Shown here: one piece after another, positions 13,491-27,815 of the stretch
Position numbering within the stretch: the stretch's first letter is position 1
Layout: each line of letters opens with the position of its first letter
From: Limanda limanda
Taxonomy: Eukaryota > Chordata > Actinopteri > Pleuronectiformes > Pleuronectidae
Direction of reading: 5' to 3'
Assembly: GCF_963576545.1 (NCBI RefSeq)
Contig: NC_083648.1
Coordinates: 23,033,542-23,097,541 of the forward strand
DNA length: 64,000 nt
Notes under the pieces: model-generated
Databases searched by the model: none
Seen by the model: the letters and a program-made list of their open reading frames with translations, nothing else
What the model was told of the DNA's origin: nothing
Translations under genes and position numbers: made by a program

Positions 13491-14811
13491 GTCGATTTTG
13501 TCTGACGTCTGACTAGTGTGAGCTACAGAGGCTGACAGCAGATTTGTTTGTGTGCAGATTTTGAAAAGTGGTTACGAGGCTAATCCTTCCAAACGGAGTG
13601 ATGGCATCAGCAGGTTCTATCGGTGTCTAAAAATGACTTCAATTGATGTTGGGATGAAAATGCCCTCTCGTGGTTGATTAGATGTGGCTTGGTGACCTTG
13701 TGACAAATTTGTGTGGGGAGGATGTGAGGGGGGATTTAGCAAAAAAATTGGATTTCAACATTATTCCATAAATTTTACAATCTGGTTATCAAACCATGAT
13801 GTTGAACCTCGAAGCCTTAACCATCTGATTTGGTTTTAATGGATTTGGCCATAAGCAACAGACAGCTGTACAACATGGATGATTATCATTAAGACTTAAC
13901 CGATGCTGTCAAAGTGATTGTAATCTTTTTATGGGAACATTGACAGAATATAATCCCCTGTAACTGCAGCCTCCCTCAGCTCTACAGAACTTTACAGAAC
14001 ATTTTCAGAGCACGTTTTAACTGTGAAGCCCACGATCTTACAGCTTTTTCCCAGTGTCACTTTCATAATGGTGATTTTGGATGTCAGAGAAGAAGCTCTT
14101 AAAACCTACTGTACACTTACTAGGAGGAAACAGCAGTGAGTGAGATTAGCCGGTGAACAAAGTGACACTTTTAGCAGTGAAACATTCCAGATATATTCCC
14201 CTCAGGATTTGGAGCTAAAGGAGAATAAATGCTGGACTTAAATTAAATTACACTATATCATTGTAAAAGGTGACTATACATAAGTTGTGTTCCCAGGTTA
14301 TTTCCCTCTATGGTCAATACAAACCAAATGAAATATGGCGTTACATTTGCTGTCTTCTCTATTTGTGATCAGACGAAATAATTCATCATGCAGTAGAAAA
14401 TCCATGTAGCATTCTTCAGGGAAAAGCGATGTCTTTGTCCTGCTAAACAACTGATGCATCCACCACTCAAGATTATTTCTCATGCACATTTAAAAGCGCT
14501 CGTCGTCTCTACTACAGCACAGAACTGCTAAAAGGCTTTCGACTCAATGCAATTTTCCCCCTTTTGTCCGTACTTTGGCTGCGTCACAGATTATTGCATC
14601 TTTCAGAGACACCTGCACTTTTTCTCGTCTCTCTCGCTTCTTTTCACCATCGTCCATGAGACAGCGGGCCCATTTCAGGCAGCTGTGGGTGAAGGAATGC
14701 AGTCCGAGGACATCAGTGGGCATTCTCTACTAATATGGCATTGTAAAAAAAAAGTGTATACACTGTATACCTGAATATAGTGAATAAGTATGTCCTTCCT
14801 CTGTTTCCCAG

Positions 14812-14917
14812 GTAACTGAGACAAGGACGGGCCCTCTCGGCTGCAGTAACTACGACAGCTTGGATTCAGTTAGCTCTGTGTTGGTACACAGCCCAGAAAA
14901 CAAGATCCACCTAAAGG
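14812..14917 (+). CDS. brinp2: BRINP2-like internal exon (end of MACPF region)
   Basis: This 106-base exon lies between a TTTCCCAG acceptor and a GTAAGG donor. It gives 35 codons plus one base of a split Gly codon. The peptide starts [11 protein letters not shown], continues [14 protein letters not shown] and ends ENKIHLK. The [10 protein letters not shown](S/N)[12 protein letters not shown] block is among the most conserved parts of all BRINP proteins, which makes this the most secure family call in the window. The start phase (0) matches the end of the 2427-2608 exon, and the one-base overhang is completed by the exon at 27816. A pure (AC)n run of 112 bases begins 25 bases after the donor junction. 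Paralogue choice (BRINP2 over BRINP3) comes mainly from the preceding exon. Confidence 0.9.
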
Positions 14918-14939
14918 GTAAGGCTGGATAACACAAACA

Positions 14940-15056
<117 letters not shown>

Positions 15057-15096
15057 ATATTCATCTTAAATGAATGCAGACCCACACTCACAAACA

Positions 15097-15135
15097 CACA
15101 GCCTCGAAGAAAAGTCACAGCCTCGAAGAAAAAGT
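15097..15135. repeat. Short tandem duplication, 19-20 bp unit
   Basis: Two adjacent copies of CACAGCCTCGAAGAAAAGT are present; the second has one extra A. This is a minor local duplication just beyond the AC array. Confidence 0.8.
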
Positions 15136-18100
15136 CCACTGAGAAGGTTTTTCACTCCCACACACACACACTACCACCATCTCCATCCACCACACAGCCA
15201 CACACACAAGCCGCTCACCTCCTGGGTGTAGAAGCTGGGTAGGATGACCCTTTATTTTACGCTGCAGTAGTTTATATGTCTGTTCTGCCTGACTGGCCCT
15301 CACTCTCCTGGGGAATCTTTTATCTTACCAGGCTGTAGATGGACCGTGTCTCGCCACAGTGACCCCAACCAAACCCCTCCTACCACACCTGGAACACTCA
15401 GTGCACAAGTAAAGCTCAAATGGTAAAACTTGGACAAGCCTTGTTGCTTGATACTACTTGCAGTATATCGGTAGAATAAGAGAGAAAGGGACGAACTATG
15501 AACAAGAATCTACAGAATTACTCTTGTCTATTGTTACTTGGTCACAAACAAGCCACTTTTACAAAATAAGAAAATTATCTCCATGCTAATGTCTAACTTG
15601 GGTGGAGGCAGAGTGGGGTGACCTCGTTTTGAGGCTAATTCTTATTTTGTATGCAGTCGGAAATTAAACTGGTTAAATGAGCCACTTAAGGAGACTTAAA
15701 TCGCTGAAGGGGAAACATTTTCAAGATGACAGTGTTTCTCCTTGGAAGAAGAGGTAACCATGTTTTGTCTGTGTGAAGGCTAAAGTATCTCAAGCTGCTT
15801 TCAGACATGCAGAATGTGTTTGAGCGGGCAACCCCGATGCGTTGTGCAAGTGTGAAACAAAATATCAGGAGAAAGTCTGGACCCGATTCTGTGGAGATCC
15901 TCTTCAGGCTTCAGTAATGATCTGTGACGAGTTTTAAGTCAATAGTAGCTGATGTAGTCCTGCAGGGGCAACCTACTCTGCATACACGCGTCATAATAAA
16001 GTTACTCAAATTCCATTAGGTGGAGTCATTTAAATGCAACATTCTTTTACTCACACTTGAGTCGATTTGTAGAGGAAAACATTTCTTCTACTCTTCATTA
16101 CAAGAGGATACACTTGTTGAGCTATCCATTATTTACCCATTTATACACACATACTGTAATCACACTGTGGTCACAGCCAGAATGACTCTGTTTCGTGAGG
16201 TTACTGGCTTAAAGAGATAAACTACAATGGGAGATTTCAGACAAGGCGGGAGATGGGCTTTCTCGGGTAAAAATGTGGGGGTATTAGAGGAGTATAAAGC
16301 TTGTTTAATTACACTCTGAACACAGACACACATACACACACCAGGTATATATATATATAAAAAATTCAGCAATAAATAATTTAAAAAATGTGGGGAATCT
16401 CTCATTACAAAGTTTGTCAACATCAGAATTCTCCAGTCAATCAATCATAGGGTTTTGTCTTTTTCTTTGGATTCTGCTCTTTCAGCAAGGTGGCAGACAG
16501 TCTGATGAACAATAAAACGATTTAAAGAGCATAAATAAAGGACAAGAATATCAAATTACCATTATTCTCTGTGGCTACCTGGCTCTGTCTTGATATGAGG
16601 AATAGTCACCAGCTCTGACCTGTAGCGTCTTCTAAACAGGAGACAAAGGGTGATCAAACTTTCTTGCCAACAGAGGTTTGTCCTTGAGACTGTGCCTAAT
16701 GCAGAGACACTATTGAGACACAACTTACCAGTGGGCACTTCAGAGTTCTCCAAATCTGAAGTATAATTTGCTTTTCTATTGTTAGGCCGAAGACAATAGT
16801 GTTGTTAGGATGCAGTGTGTGTGCCCTGTGCTTCTGGGGTGATGAGTATTATCAGCATCTGGCTGCAGTTTGGCATCCATGAGAGAAAATAAATAGCTTG
16901 GTTGCACAAGTGTATTATGTATGAATGTATTGTTGTTCCATGTATAAATACTGTACTTTCAAAAACACGGAATCAGGAACAAATGTATTTAATGTTTCTT
17001 AAACACAACCACCTCTTTAGTGTATTGTCTTTCAGCTCCTGGTTCAGTTTTCTTATGAACAGAAATTGTATTGTTTGATTCTGATCTCTCATCAACCTTA
17101 TTTTTAGCAGCGGAGTGTAACTCCAATAAACCCAGTTCACGCTTTTTGCCCGACCTAAGACATACAGACGTTGGGTCGCATACAAGAGCATTTTCACTTT
17201 TTTAAGCCCTGATTCTCTTTTATTTCCTCTGTGTTGCTTGTTGGGGTGCTCCAACCTTGGATTGACCAGATTCTGTCAATTCTCAATAAAAACCTTTTCA
17301 TGCGGTGCAGTTTTCTTTAGCAGCATAACTGGCAACTCTAAAATTAGGCAACTCAAGGCAAAATCTGTCCTCAGAAGTTCCTTCTATTTTCATGATTCCT
17401 AATGTGAGCAATTTGGTGGTGAAACTGGTGGAGCATTTAACTATTTGCTAATACATTTGCTGTACCTACTTAACATGAATGTGTTTTCAACTTGTCCAAC
17501 TGGCCCAATTGCCGGTTCCTGCAAAAACAAATGTGATTAATGTTGCTTTAAAGTTCAGAAAAACGAATTACTTAGAGATTACCAAGAGGTAAATTATCAA
17601 AACTCAGCTCATGAGCTTCATGAGGACTGTGAGTTAACAGCCCAAACTGATTTTAGACAGAAATACAATATGTGTTCTGATCAGATTTCAGATAAAAAAT
17701 ACCTAACTTGACCAAATTTCAAAACCTTCAGTCAAGTCAGGTGAGACGGGCAAAAAAAAAGGCACAATTACTGACATCTCTCAATGTGAATAACAAGTGT
17801 GTGTGAAAGATAGATCTTAGAATTTAGGACTAGATGGTAAATATCCCTTGTACATTTGAGGGTACAAGTTAGATTATCAGATGTTAGTGACATAACTTCA
17901 GTTCTGCGCCTTAGCTTCATCAAGTGCGTCATCAAGTGTTTTGGCCTTGAAATCAACGAAACAGAAAATGAGGAATCTGTCTGTAATTAAGAAAATTATT
18001 TTTTTTTAAACTTCAAAGAAATTAGTTCAGTCATTTCTTTTGTCAGGTCCAGAGAGGTTTTGTTTGTGAGTCCATTAAGTTGTAGGTGAATGCGTCTTTG

Positions 18101-20534
18101 CTAAAAGAACAAATTCTCTGCAATATGAACCCCATATACTTTTGTTTGCCTCTTTCAAAACATTACTGATTATCATGTAGAGGTTTAAAGAGGGAAAATG
18201 CCCTGATCTGCAGGGTTAATATTGGTTCCTTTTTATTTACTAATGGTGTAATATATGACGTGTTTATTCTCTGATCTTTTTTTAATGGAAATGGAGAAAG
18301 TGCAACCACAGCGATGTCCAAGGGTAAACTCTTCTAATTCCATCCAATTAGCTTGATGGGTTTCCATTTACCTGGAATTTCAGAGCTTTTCCTGGGAGCC
18401 CAATCAACACAAATTAGGTCATGCAAGTTGTTGTTTATTTTCATTATAATCATAGGGATCAATCTCTCTAATTCCTACATTCCTATCATTGATTTGTACA
18501 GACCTCTGCATTGTAATTCTACCTGCACAGCCTTTGTATCGAGCCTCTGCACTGCTGCTAACTGAAAAGAAACAGTATTAGAGTTGTAGGACAGAAGTGT
18601 TACATTGTACTTTCTTTTCCCCAAATGGTTCAACACTCAGCCGTTCTTACTCTTTCTGATCTGTCTCTATTTGCATGCCCCCGTGTATCTTTAAGCTTTG
18701 CCTGTGCATGTGTTTACGTATGTGTATGTGTGGGTGTGTGCATATATGCCTCTGTTAAATCAAGACCATTGTCTTTCGTGCCAAAAGAGGCTTCCATCTC
18801 TCATCATTAGCGGTTGACAAAAAACAGTGTGGCTTTAGCCTTGAGTCAGAGCGGTGCCTTGAAGTGGAATTGTGAAATTATTATAATATTCTTTATTGAG
18901 TGTATGGCAAAACTCTTTGCCTTCAAAATGAAACCTCTTCGTTTATAGTTGTGTGGCTCCTTTGAGTATATGAACGTGTTTATGCGCGTTGTGTGTGTGT
19001 GGGCGGTGTTCTTGAGCGGGAGCACATCGACAACACATCCAGAGTCCAGGAAAAACCACCCTGACAAAAACATCATGGAGAACTGTGTGGGGAGCGACAG
19101 AGATACATAATATTGAAACCAGTGCATCAGTTGTCTTGGGCAGCCTTGAACAGCCATTAGCCTAAATACTCCAACTATGAGAACCTTCACTCTCACCACA
19201 ATGTGAGTATGTACATAAGTAACAGGACTTGGAGAGTTCTGCACCAAATAGCTTTTACCCTGGTGCACAGCCAATTCAGAACTGGTTGGCAACAGCAGAC
19301 TGGTGCATTGGAAAGGTCCATGTTTGGTTCTCAAACCTTCCAGAACCAGGTTCTTTCATGACCCGACTTGCATTTTGTTTACCCGCAGCAACAGGAGAGC
19401 AACTGCATTCATTCCTTTGCATTAGTTGGTTTTCAAATTCAGTAATCTTACATTTTAATTTTCAGGAAGCTTTTTGTTTCTGCTGCTTCAGCACACGTTT
19501 TTCGATTTTTAATCACTATCATCAGTTGTTCCAACTTTTGGACCAGAACATTTGTGGAGGTGTAGCATCCCTTGCCAGCTACTAGCACTTCTTTTTTTTT
19601 TTCTTTTGGCGGAAATGCATTGAGCCTGTTCTCCATTAGGCACCAGCACCATGTAAGTGGACAATGACTAAGGTCTACTGGATCCCCATCCATACACTGC
19701 TGCTGTCACTCTTAATTTTTCACTGCACTTAGGCTGGTTTGACTGTGGTATTATGTTTTCCAGAGAACTTTACTGCCTGTATGCTGCTGGCCTTGGGTTG
19801 ATAATATAGCCAGGCTAATTGTCAACATTAAAACCTTGAAGAAATAAGACTCTATCACCCTGCATTGCTGGATCAGTATCTGCTGTACTGTGCACCCGTT
19901 TGTTGCAATGACCCTGAGAATAAGCCAACACTGACCTTTTCTGTAGATTGGGGTACGTACTTTGTGTCAGCGTCTTCTCAATCATCAAGCTGACTTCTGT
20001 CTGCCCTTGACCAAAACTGCAAACAAAGATTTCTTTATCGTCAACTGTCATTTTATTATAACTGGACATGTCTACTTGAACTCAATACAATTCTCAAAGC
20101 ATTGCATCTCCAGTCAAGGTTCCCAAGAAAACCTGTAGAATCTGCCCTGAGAAATGACTTTCCAAATAACTAATATCAAAAACATTCCCAAACCTAAACG
20201 TTGTTTTTGCACATTGTCACTTATGCACCTATTGCCTTTCACATCATTTGTTTCATTGGTTCATAAGTGATAGATCCTTTAGACTTGCAGATTAGCAAAG
20301 CTAGTAAATTTAAGCAATCATAGCTGTAAGCCCCATTCCAAAGGTCCCTTTACCTTTAAAAAGTGCACACCACCTGAAAAGATCTCCCTGAAACCTAATT
20401 CAGGACCTAGCTCTTCTGATGGAAACATTGTGTCTCGATACAGTAGCTTATCATTAAAAAGTCAACGAATTAAACAATTACAAACCGTGTGGAATGCTCA
20501 GTTACAGCTATTTTCCGTTGCACTACAAGCAAAG

Positions 20535-21067
20535 ATCATCCTTTTCAATCAAAGTCTCTTTTTGAACCCAGCAACGGAGATATGAGTCTATAATGGTTTT
20601 CTCTGAAAACACAATATAGGCTTGGCCCAATGTCAAAGTAGTTTCTCAGTGTATTGGCCTTCGCGGAGGAACTCCAGGAAAACCTCTTAGAGATCATTCC
20701 CCAAAGCGCCCCAAACATGCCTTTAGAACTCTGCTGGAATTCCATCAATAGCAGGAGCAGGGCCAAGGGACAGATGCTGTGCAACACTTGTGAGTTCCTG
20801 CAAGGTGAGAGATCTATCAAGTGCCTCCCTCTGCTGAGGCCTTAGCCTGGGCAGTCACTAAAACAAAGTCTCAACACGCCACCTGTCACTGTAAAACGGG
20901 GCATACGTTTTCTTTGCAAAACTTCTTATTTGTCCCTCCTCTGATATCACAGCCCCGAGTGGCAGTCTCAATGTAAGAGTTGTTTGAAGATAGCGACACC
21001 TACATAAAGGTGGAGGGAGAGTGCCAGGTGAAACATCCTCCTTTTGTATTTGCCATGATAGACGCAA
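20535..21067 (-). pseudogene. Decayed L1-Tx1-like LINE ORF2 fragment
   Basis: Read on the minus strand, shifting frames give typical pieces of the ORF2 protein of Tx1-like L1 retrotransposons, in the correct order. First comes RLPLGAVISEEGQIRSFAKK with a YAPFYSDRWR-like continuation, the linker before the reverse transcriptase. Next comes LTLQELTSVAQHLSLG, then PAIDGIPAEF and WGALGNDL, the start of the RT domain (compare the usual GKSPGxDGxPxEFYKxFW). Then EVFLEFLREGQ, and finally an LISPLLGSKRDFD stretch near the usual LLPKKGDL. Several in-frame stops and at least one frameshift are visible. The catalytic YxDD region and ORF1 are missing. It is a dead, truncated copy antisense to the BRINP gene. 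The family call rests on motif recall, not on an alignment. Confidence 0.72.
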
Positions 21068-24000
21068 TTTATCCTTGTAACTGGAAGACCAACAGGCTCT
21101 TAACCACTCAACACCAATCAGGCCTTATCTATTCCCAGCCTCAATGCCCCGCATTTTGAATCCACTAGCTGAGAACACAGCTGATTATAAAAACAACCAG
21201 TAAAGTACAATCTGCATTTCATTCTTTGCAACGGATAGTCCATCTTGACGTGACTGAAATGTCGGGCAAGAGTGAGACGGAAAAAGAAATGCAGGCATGA
21301 AGATAGGAATAAAGGGAGTCACAGAGAGTGTGATACAGTAGCATCTGTAACAGCCTGTAGGAAACGTAATGTTTATGAAGCTCGGTCACTGCCAAAGCCT
21401 AACACGCTGTGAGCTGGAGCACGGTCCAAAAGTACCAGCACCACCATCTGCTGTACAGCCAAGAGTACATTCCAGCGGACCAAGTGCCTTTCGGAAGCAA
21501 AGGCTTAGAGAGAACACACACACACATGCACATACACTCAGACACACACTAATAACAGAGGGGTGGGGATCATGGGGGAAGCTTAAGAGCTTCAAATTGC
21601 CCAAAATGGAAAGTGTGGTCCCTGCTGGAGACGGAGAGATAGACAGAAACGGAACCATGGGTCGGCTATTTCTGGTCTTTTGGAGTGATATAAATCTGTG
21701 GCGGAATGGAAGCAAAGCTTTATGGGTAATGACCCGAAAAGCCCCCCTCAAAGGGAGATACCCACTGTCTTTTTTCGTGGATTTCATTGTAGGGATTTGA
21801 AAATAGACGTTTAGAAGAGACAAAAGTAAAGACAAAAAAAACAAGAAAGATTATCTTTTAATAACTGTTGCCAACGAAATAAAAAAAAAGTAAATATAAT
21901 CAAGTCAAGTCTGCTGGAGCCTTTAATCCCTAATCTCTCATTTTTTTATTATCAGAAGGCAGACCAAAGTTTAAAACTGTTTATCTCTAATTCAATTTAC
22001 AGTTCACATCAAGGTGGATTGATAATTGATATATGATTGATTATTAAATCAATGACCTCAGAGCAGTATTCAACTATAAAACATGTTATTTATATTTCAC
22101 TATTAGATAAATATATAAATTTTAAAAAGGTGGCAACATGGCGGCAAAGACGTTGACATTATGTTGGACAAAATATCGGGATCAGTAAGGCAATGATCAG
22201 TTTGTACACAAGGAGCACAACTGAAGACATGTCCCTAACATCCGCTGTTGGTCACTAACACCAACTGGTGATAGGCATTTATAAGTGCGGTAGAACACAT
22301 TGGGATATTCTCCATCTTGTCCTGTTCTAAAATGGGACAGTGTTTAGTTAAAAAAGGATAATGATGTCTGATCTACTGAGTGGGCCACATGGCTTTGATA
22401 GCACTGCCATACAAGCCAGTAGCCAGTCAGATTTACCTTTTAGCCTCAGCGTTTTCTCAAGTTCGGACTGAATCGTAGGCCAAAACATTGGATAACAACT
22501 GAATTTATGTCCCTAACACCCGCTGATGGCCGCTAATACCTGCTAACATCGACTACTAGTTGGCTACTTACTGTAAATTGTGCAGAAGACCTTCAAAAAT
22601 ACAAGGGATGTTGTAAAAAGGTTTTTCCACTTGGCTGAGAAATTTTGTATCTATGGAAACAAATGGAACAAAGCTTTTGTTCACTGAACAGACAAAAATA
22701 GCCTCAGACAAAAACATAATGTCTCTCTAGTGACTGTTATGTTTCATGTTTCAAGTGCTACATATCCTGGATGTGTACTGCGTCCCCTGGTTGATCAGTG
22801 AACCATACGATGGTATGGGGATTATGCATGTATAAAGAAAAAGTAACAAACAGTCTAGCATCTTTAAGTGCTTGCAATATCTCAGTCACCATTCTCTCTT
22901 TTCCCTCAGAACCTGCTTCAGTTTATTGTAAATCTTGCCATGTCAACACTAGCCACTAAAAAATGAAACTATTATAATTTTGATAAAGTTAAACACGGTT
23001 ACTTTGTAAGTGTTTGTAAAACTGCTGCTTATTGCGTCATTGATACTTAAAATCATCCATATTCATGGTATTCTGTCAGGTTATTGTTTAGGGTCATTCT
23101 ACCTGATAAGTTGTAGTCTCTGCGGTCTAAAACTTTTTAAACCATTCTCTACGCTCTGTCGCTCTGACCACAGCCCCTCGGCTCATTTATCAACCAAAAA
23201 TTGGGTACAGCTTGCAAATTAGTTATTTAAATTTAGAGTAGATAGACAAAAGTAAAGCAAGGAGTTGTGATCATGTAAAATATTTGAACCTCATACCTTT
23301 CAGTTGTCCTCCATCCACCCTTCCTTCTATTAATTATACCAATTTTCCTGTGAGTGTTTGCAACAAGTTAACAGAGTGAAAAAAGATGACTCAACATATA
23401 TAAATATGCTGAAGACACATTTTATAGACAGGAAGGGGTGAATCCACACTGCCATCCTTACTCCACAGCAGTAGTTATTTTATTGTGAAAATAGTAGTTC
23501 AATTCACACAAAGTACACACAAATCACATAATATAAGCCATTATAGGATGGATGGGGGACGTTGAATACATTTAAATACTGGTGGAGGGGAAAACAAGGC
23601 CCTTCAGGTAAAGTTGTAAAGTTGAATGCAGGAGAAAACTTTCAACCAACGATGTGAACACTCGTTTGCTTTGCTGGTGAAACGACATTTAATTTTAACT
23701 TCCATTCAAATGTTCAAGTATGGGACTCCTTTTCAGCTAATCCTCCTCTCAGAGAGTGTGTGTGTGTGTGTATCCCGGCAGTTTAGGAAGAGTCACGTTG
23801 AAGGCCTCTTTCAACCAAAAAAGCGCCTGCCACATGATTCCCACCTCGGCAGCATGCATACTGACTTAATTGCATCGCTGGGGCTTGTGTGGCATCAAAT
23901 TATATAAAATGCCAAATAGGGGTTATTAGTCACCTTAGACACATGTGACATACTGAGGTTTGAGTTTTTTTATTCATTTTGGAACAGCAGATGAGAGCTG

Positions 24001-27000
24001 CCTGAGGAATACGACGAGCGAGTCTCAGGAGTACTAATGTACTGCTGCAGTAGCTACACCATCATCATCACGGTTATGATTAAAAATAAAGTTATTGTTA
24101 TGCTTGTAGAACAATTGTGGATTTTTTCAGATTGTGAACAAAGAGTGTTTGGTTTCGGGTCGAGGGAGAGAACATCATTTTGGTTTAAATGATTCCTTTA
24201 AAGGACCTCATAGTCGTGGTTACAGTAATAACGATCATGGTCAATGATGACAATTGGTCTGAGACATAAAATAATCAGGGGCCTTCTGTCATTGTTCTGC
24301 GTCATACTTACTCCGGCCACAAGAGGTCACTTCTTAACAGAATTACGAAGCAAGCTGACGCAGGAGGGGAAAAAAGTTCAACATATAAAAACAGAGATAC
24401 ATAAATAAAAACTAATTTGTCATTAAAGACAATCTTCCAACAGTATTAGAACTGATTTAACATAACCATTGAGTATTAAATACATTTATAAAGATACTTC
24501 CCCACCTCCTAGGTAAATGGAACATCAGACCTGAGACAATACTAAGTCACTCAATACATGGACTACAATCTTCTTTCCGCACTGCCACATAACACAAGAC
24601 AGTTACTCTCGCATCCAACTTAATTTCCGCTGTCCTGAACAATAAAAAATACTAACAACAAACTCTTTAAATCAAAAAAATGTTAGACTGTGAGAGGGAA
24701 AAATAGATTAACAGTCTGTTGTCGACAGGAAGTGAACCGAAGGCCAGTGTAGAAATATTTCACATTACATTGTGCAAGTAGAGAATAGCTTTAAGGAATA
24801 ACAAACCACACCATTACACACAGCTGGATGGTGTGACACTTAATGCCAAGGTTCTGCAGAAACGTCAGGACTCCTGCTATTACTGCTGCAGTCAAAATCT
24901 GACACGTCCTTTTAAACCCTGAGTTAAATGAAGGAAAGAAGAAACAAACAGGGCACTGGAAGAGTGAGAGAAAGTGGGACATTTACTGTTGATAGGGAGA
25001 ATGTTAAGCTGTCTTTAGCTCTCCGCAAATAAAACGTACAACACACACACACAGTACCTGCCAAAGCAAGGGAGAAGAAAAATATGACCAATTACATCTC
25101 TTTCCAAGCCATTGAAAGAGTAAACACCAAAGAAGAGACATGCATATTCATAACAGGGCAGTGGGGTTGCCTCGGATGATGAAAACGATCCAGAAAGACA
25201 CTGGGAAGTGGAAAGGGGAAATTGATGATTATATCACGGACAGACAGACATATTCAAGTCTTAAAAAAGCTGCCTGCTGGTTTCTCACAGATGATGCTGT
25301 TTTGAAATCACAAAGCAGCTCTCAATTTAGTGTAATACACTGTGCAGTCATGAAACTTTGGCACCATAATTAGCATATCACTGTTTTTTTGAATATGATT
25401 CTAATCATGAAAGTGGTGAAATCTAAACTGTGATGTTTCCCCTGCTGTGAAGACACGGAGACGGAGCTTAATTCCCACAGCGGGAGCATTTATTATTGGC
25501 TTTGGAACCAGTAGGTTGGGTCTCAAATTTTATTTTGTAACTTTGTAAGAATGTAAATCGATTTTTAAGTGTATTCAGTGAATAACTTTGAATAACTGAC
25601 GAATTATGCTTCATACTTAAAGGACGGCACACAGTTATGTTACTAGACATTGGGAGATTCTGGATTGATTCTGATGACATGTGATACAAAGGCTGATTAC
25701 ACACCCACACACACACTGATGCTCTTAATACACTTATAGCCATCTGACACTTTTCTCAAGTGACTCAGATACACTTAAGACAAGTGACAGTGAGCCAACA
25801 TGGACACTTGAAGGACCTTAAAACTAAAGCAGCTAAATGGATTTAAACCATCCTTGATTTAATGATGCACATCTTTGCCTTGCTTACTGTGGCATCTCAA
25901 AACATATCCTGTAAAAGTTAAGGTCAGTCTAAAGGTTCAATTCAGTGCATTTTTCCAGTTTTTCCAGGCTTGTAAGTTGGTCATGTATGCTTGGATGGCA
26001 CGCTGCACTCTGAAAGCTAGCTGCCTTTTTATGATTTGATAATAAAGTTTGTGCTATTGTTGGTCTGAGCCAGGTGAAGTCTGTTTTCAAAGTTTTAAAA
26101 AGAAAAAAATAGCGATAGTTTTATCAAGACTCTTCCAAATGCAGCCACGTACAGACTATTCTACTCCAGACTTAAGGTAACACAGGAACAGAGGTTTCCT
26201 GTTCACCATTGTAATTTAACAAGGGAGTCAAGGAGTTACGGCCGTCGGCTGTTTCCTTGCTGCCCATTAAGATGTGGGGCAGTGTGTTTTATTCTCCCAC
26301 AGGTGAACCACTCCTCCAACCAGTTTCTATTTTCCATTTTCTCTCCAGTTTCCTCTTATTTTATCAGGCCTCATGTTACCCTCATAAGATATTCAATCTA
26401 TATCATTTGATGAGTCATCATCATGGGAATGGAAATCTTTGTGATCGCTGAACACTCGTTTCCTCCTCATCCTTCTATCCATGCACTCCTCAATGCTAGA
26501 ACATCCATCACACAACATAACACACAAGTGTCAGCACAGGATTTATATATTTAGAACCATCGGACCGATTACTTCACACATCAGTGGGAAACTAACCTCC
26601 ACTCTGGGATATTATTTGGAAATGAAAATAAAGTTTTGTTTAGTTTTTTGTAAGTGATCTCAAGTGCGCTCTGTGCTCCTGATGGCACAGTCACATTCAC
26701 TGCAAGGATTTTACACACGCAAACAGACACACACACACCCACTCAATGAAACTTAAGTCATACTTCATGATAGACGCAGTGTTAGAAGAAATTATTAAAA
26801 ACTGTTAATGACTCGGATCTTCAACCCTGCAGTTTGAAGGTATCTGAAACTAATTTGCTGTAAGTTGCCTTATATCTTTATCAATTGAAGGTTGTGGAAC
26901 AGGTGTGTACCACGTGCACAAAAAACGCTGTTGGTTTTAATGTTAATGATGAAGGTGGTTATAAATGAGGCCTCTAGGGCAGCAGGTTGTTTGTGGTGAC

Positions 27001-27154
27001 TGCAGACTATAGTTGACCACTGGAATAATGAGGAAAAAATATTTGTATTTCTATTGTCTAGTCCCTGTGATAATAGCATGGCAACTGCAGCTGAGGCTTC
27101 TCCACCAATCAGATACAACACAGTGAACCATTTGAAACGTGGTCTCAACACGCA

Positions 27155-27155
<1 letters not shown>

Positions 27156-27196
<41 letters not shown>
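27156..27196. repeat. (AC)n microsatellite, 41 bp
   Basis: An uninterrupted AC run follows CACGCAG, about 620 bases before the exon at 27816. It accounts for two minus-strand open frames rich in Cys-Val. Confidence 0.95.
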
Positions 27197-27198
<2 letters not shown>

Positions 27199-27815
27199 TA
27201 GACTGAGCCAGATGATGAGCCGTTGTCTTTACACATGTCATTTCTATCAGCCTCAGACGTGATAAGACATGTTATTAGTGTCAGAATCGCTTTGCAATAT
27301 GCAATGATGACAGTATGCACACTGCAACACAGATGGGCATTTCAACAGCTGTATATAGTAGAGCGTGAATTAGAGCAGTCACTTTGGTGTCATGGACTGA
27401 CAACATGATAGTGAATATCATATCACATGTTTATAATGTGCATCCATTGAAGGAACATTCAGTTGCAGGTTCAAGAAAAGGTGCCTTTGAAAACATCTCT
27501 CCTCCAGCAACAGGATCTCATGGTTGCTACGGCCACAAAGACTGTTGCTTTCAAGGAAATACAATTTTCCACTCCAGGATGTGATGAAAATGAATAATCC
27601 TGAAACAAATTACATGTCAGGTGCTAATACTGCATTGAGAATTTCCTTTATTTACTCTAATAGAGAAATATTTTTTTCTGCAGTGCAACATTCTCAACAC
27701 TTCCCCTTTGAGCCTCACAAAAATATAACGTTGAACCAGCTTGAAAAGGAAAATAAACTTATCTCTGACAATGAAGCAGACCTCACCACGTATTTATCTT
27801 CTTGTATTTTTACAG

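Larger units (their letters stand above)
2609..14811. other. BRINP intron, about 12.2 kb
   Basis: This intron runs from a GTACTG donor to a CTGTTTCCCAG acceptor. I found no further exon. Recognised contents are a degenerate tandem repeat (3530-3660), a purine-rich block (about 8908-8960), two retroposon tails (about 9350-9442 and 9511-9680) and an LTR- or retroposon-like remnant (about 13165-13490). The longest open frame, at 11006-11434 plus, resembles no protein I know and lacks splice or start support. The rest is AT-rich unique-looking sequence in which I see nothing definite. Confidence 0.75.

Noticed and set aside
18846..19334. 162-residue minus-strand frame
   Set aside because: No similarity I recognise; it contains repeat-like His-Thr stretches and no conserved pattern.
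21369..21844. Overlapping plus and minus frames of about 150 residues
   Set aside because: Both strands are open by chance over the same DNA. Neither shows known motifs, and both lie beyond the readable L1-Tx1 fragment.
26870..27320. Two minus-strand frames of about 90-120 residues
   Set aside because: Their core is the (AC)n repeat at 27156-27196; the flanks have no known motif.
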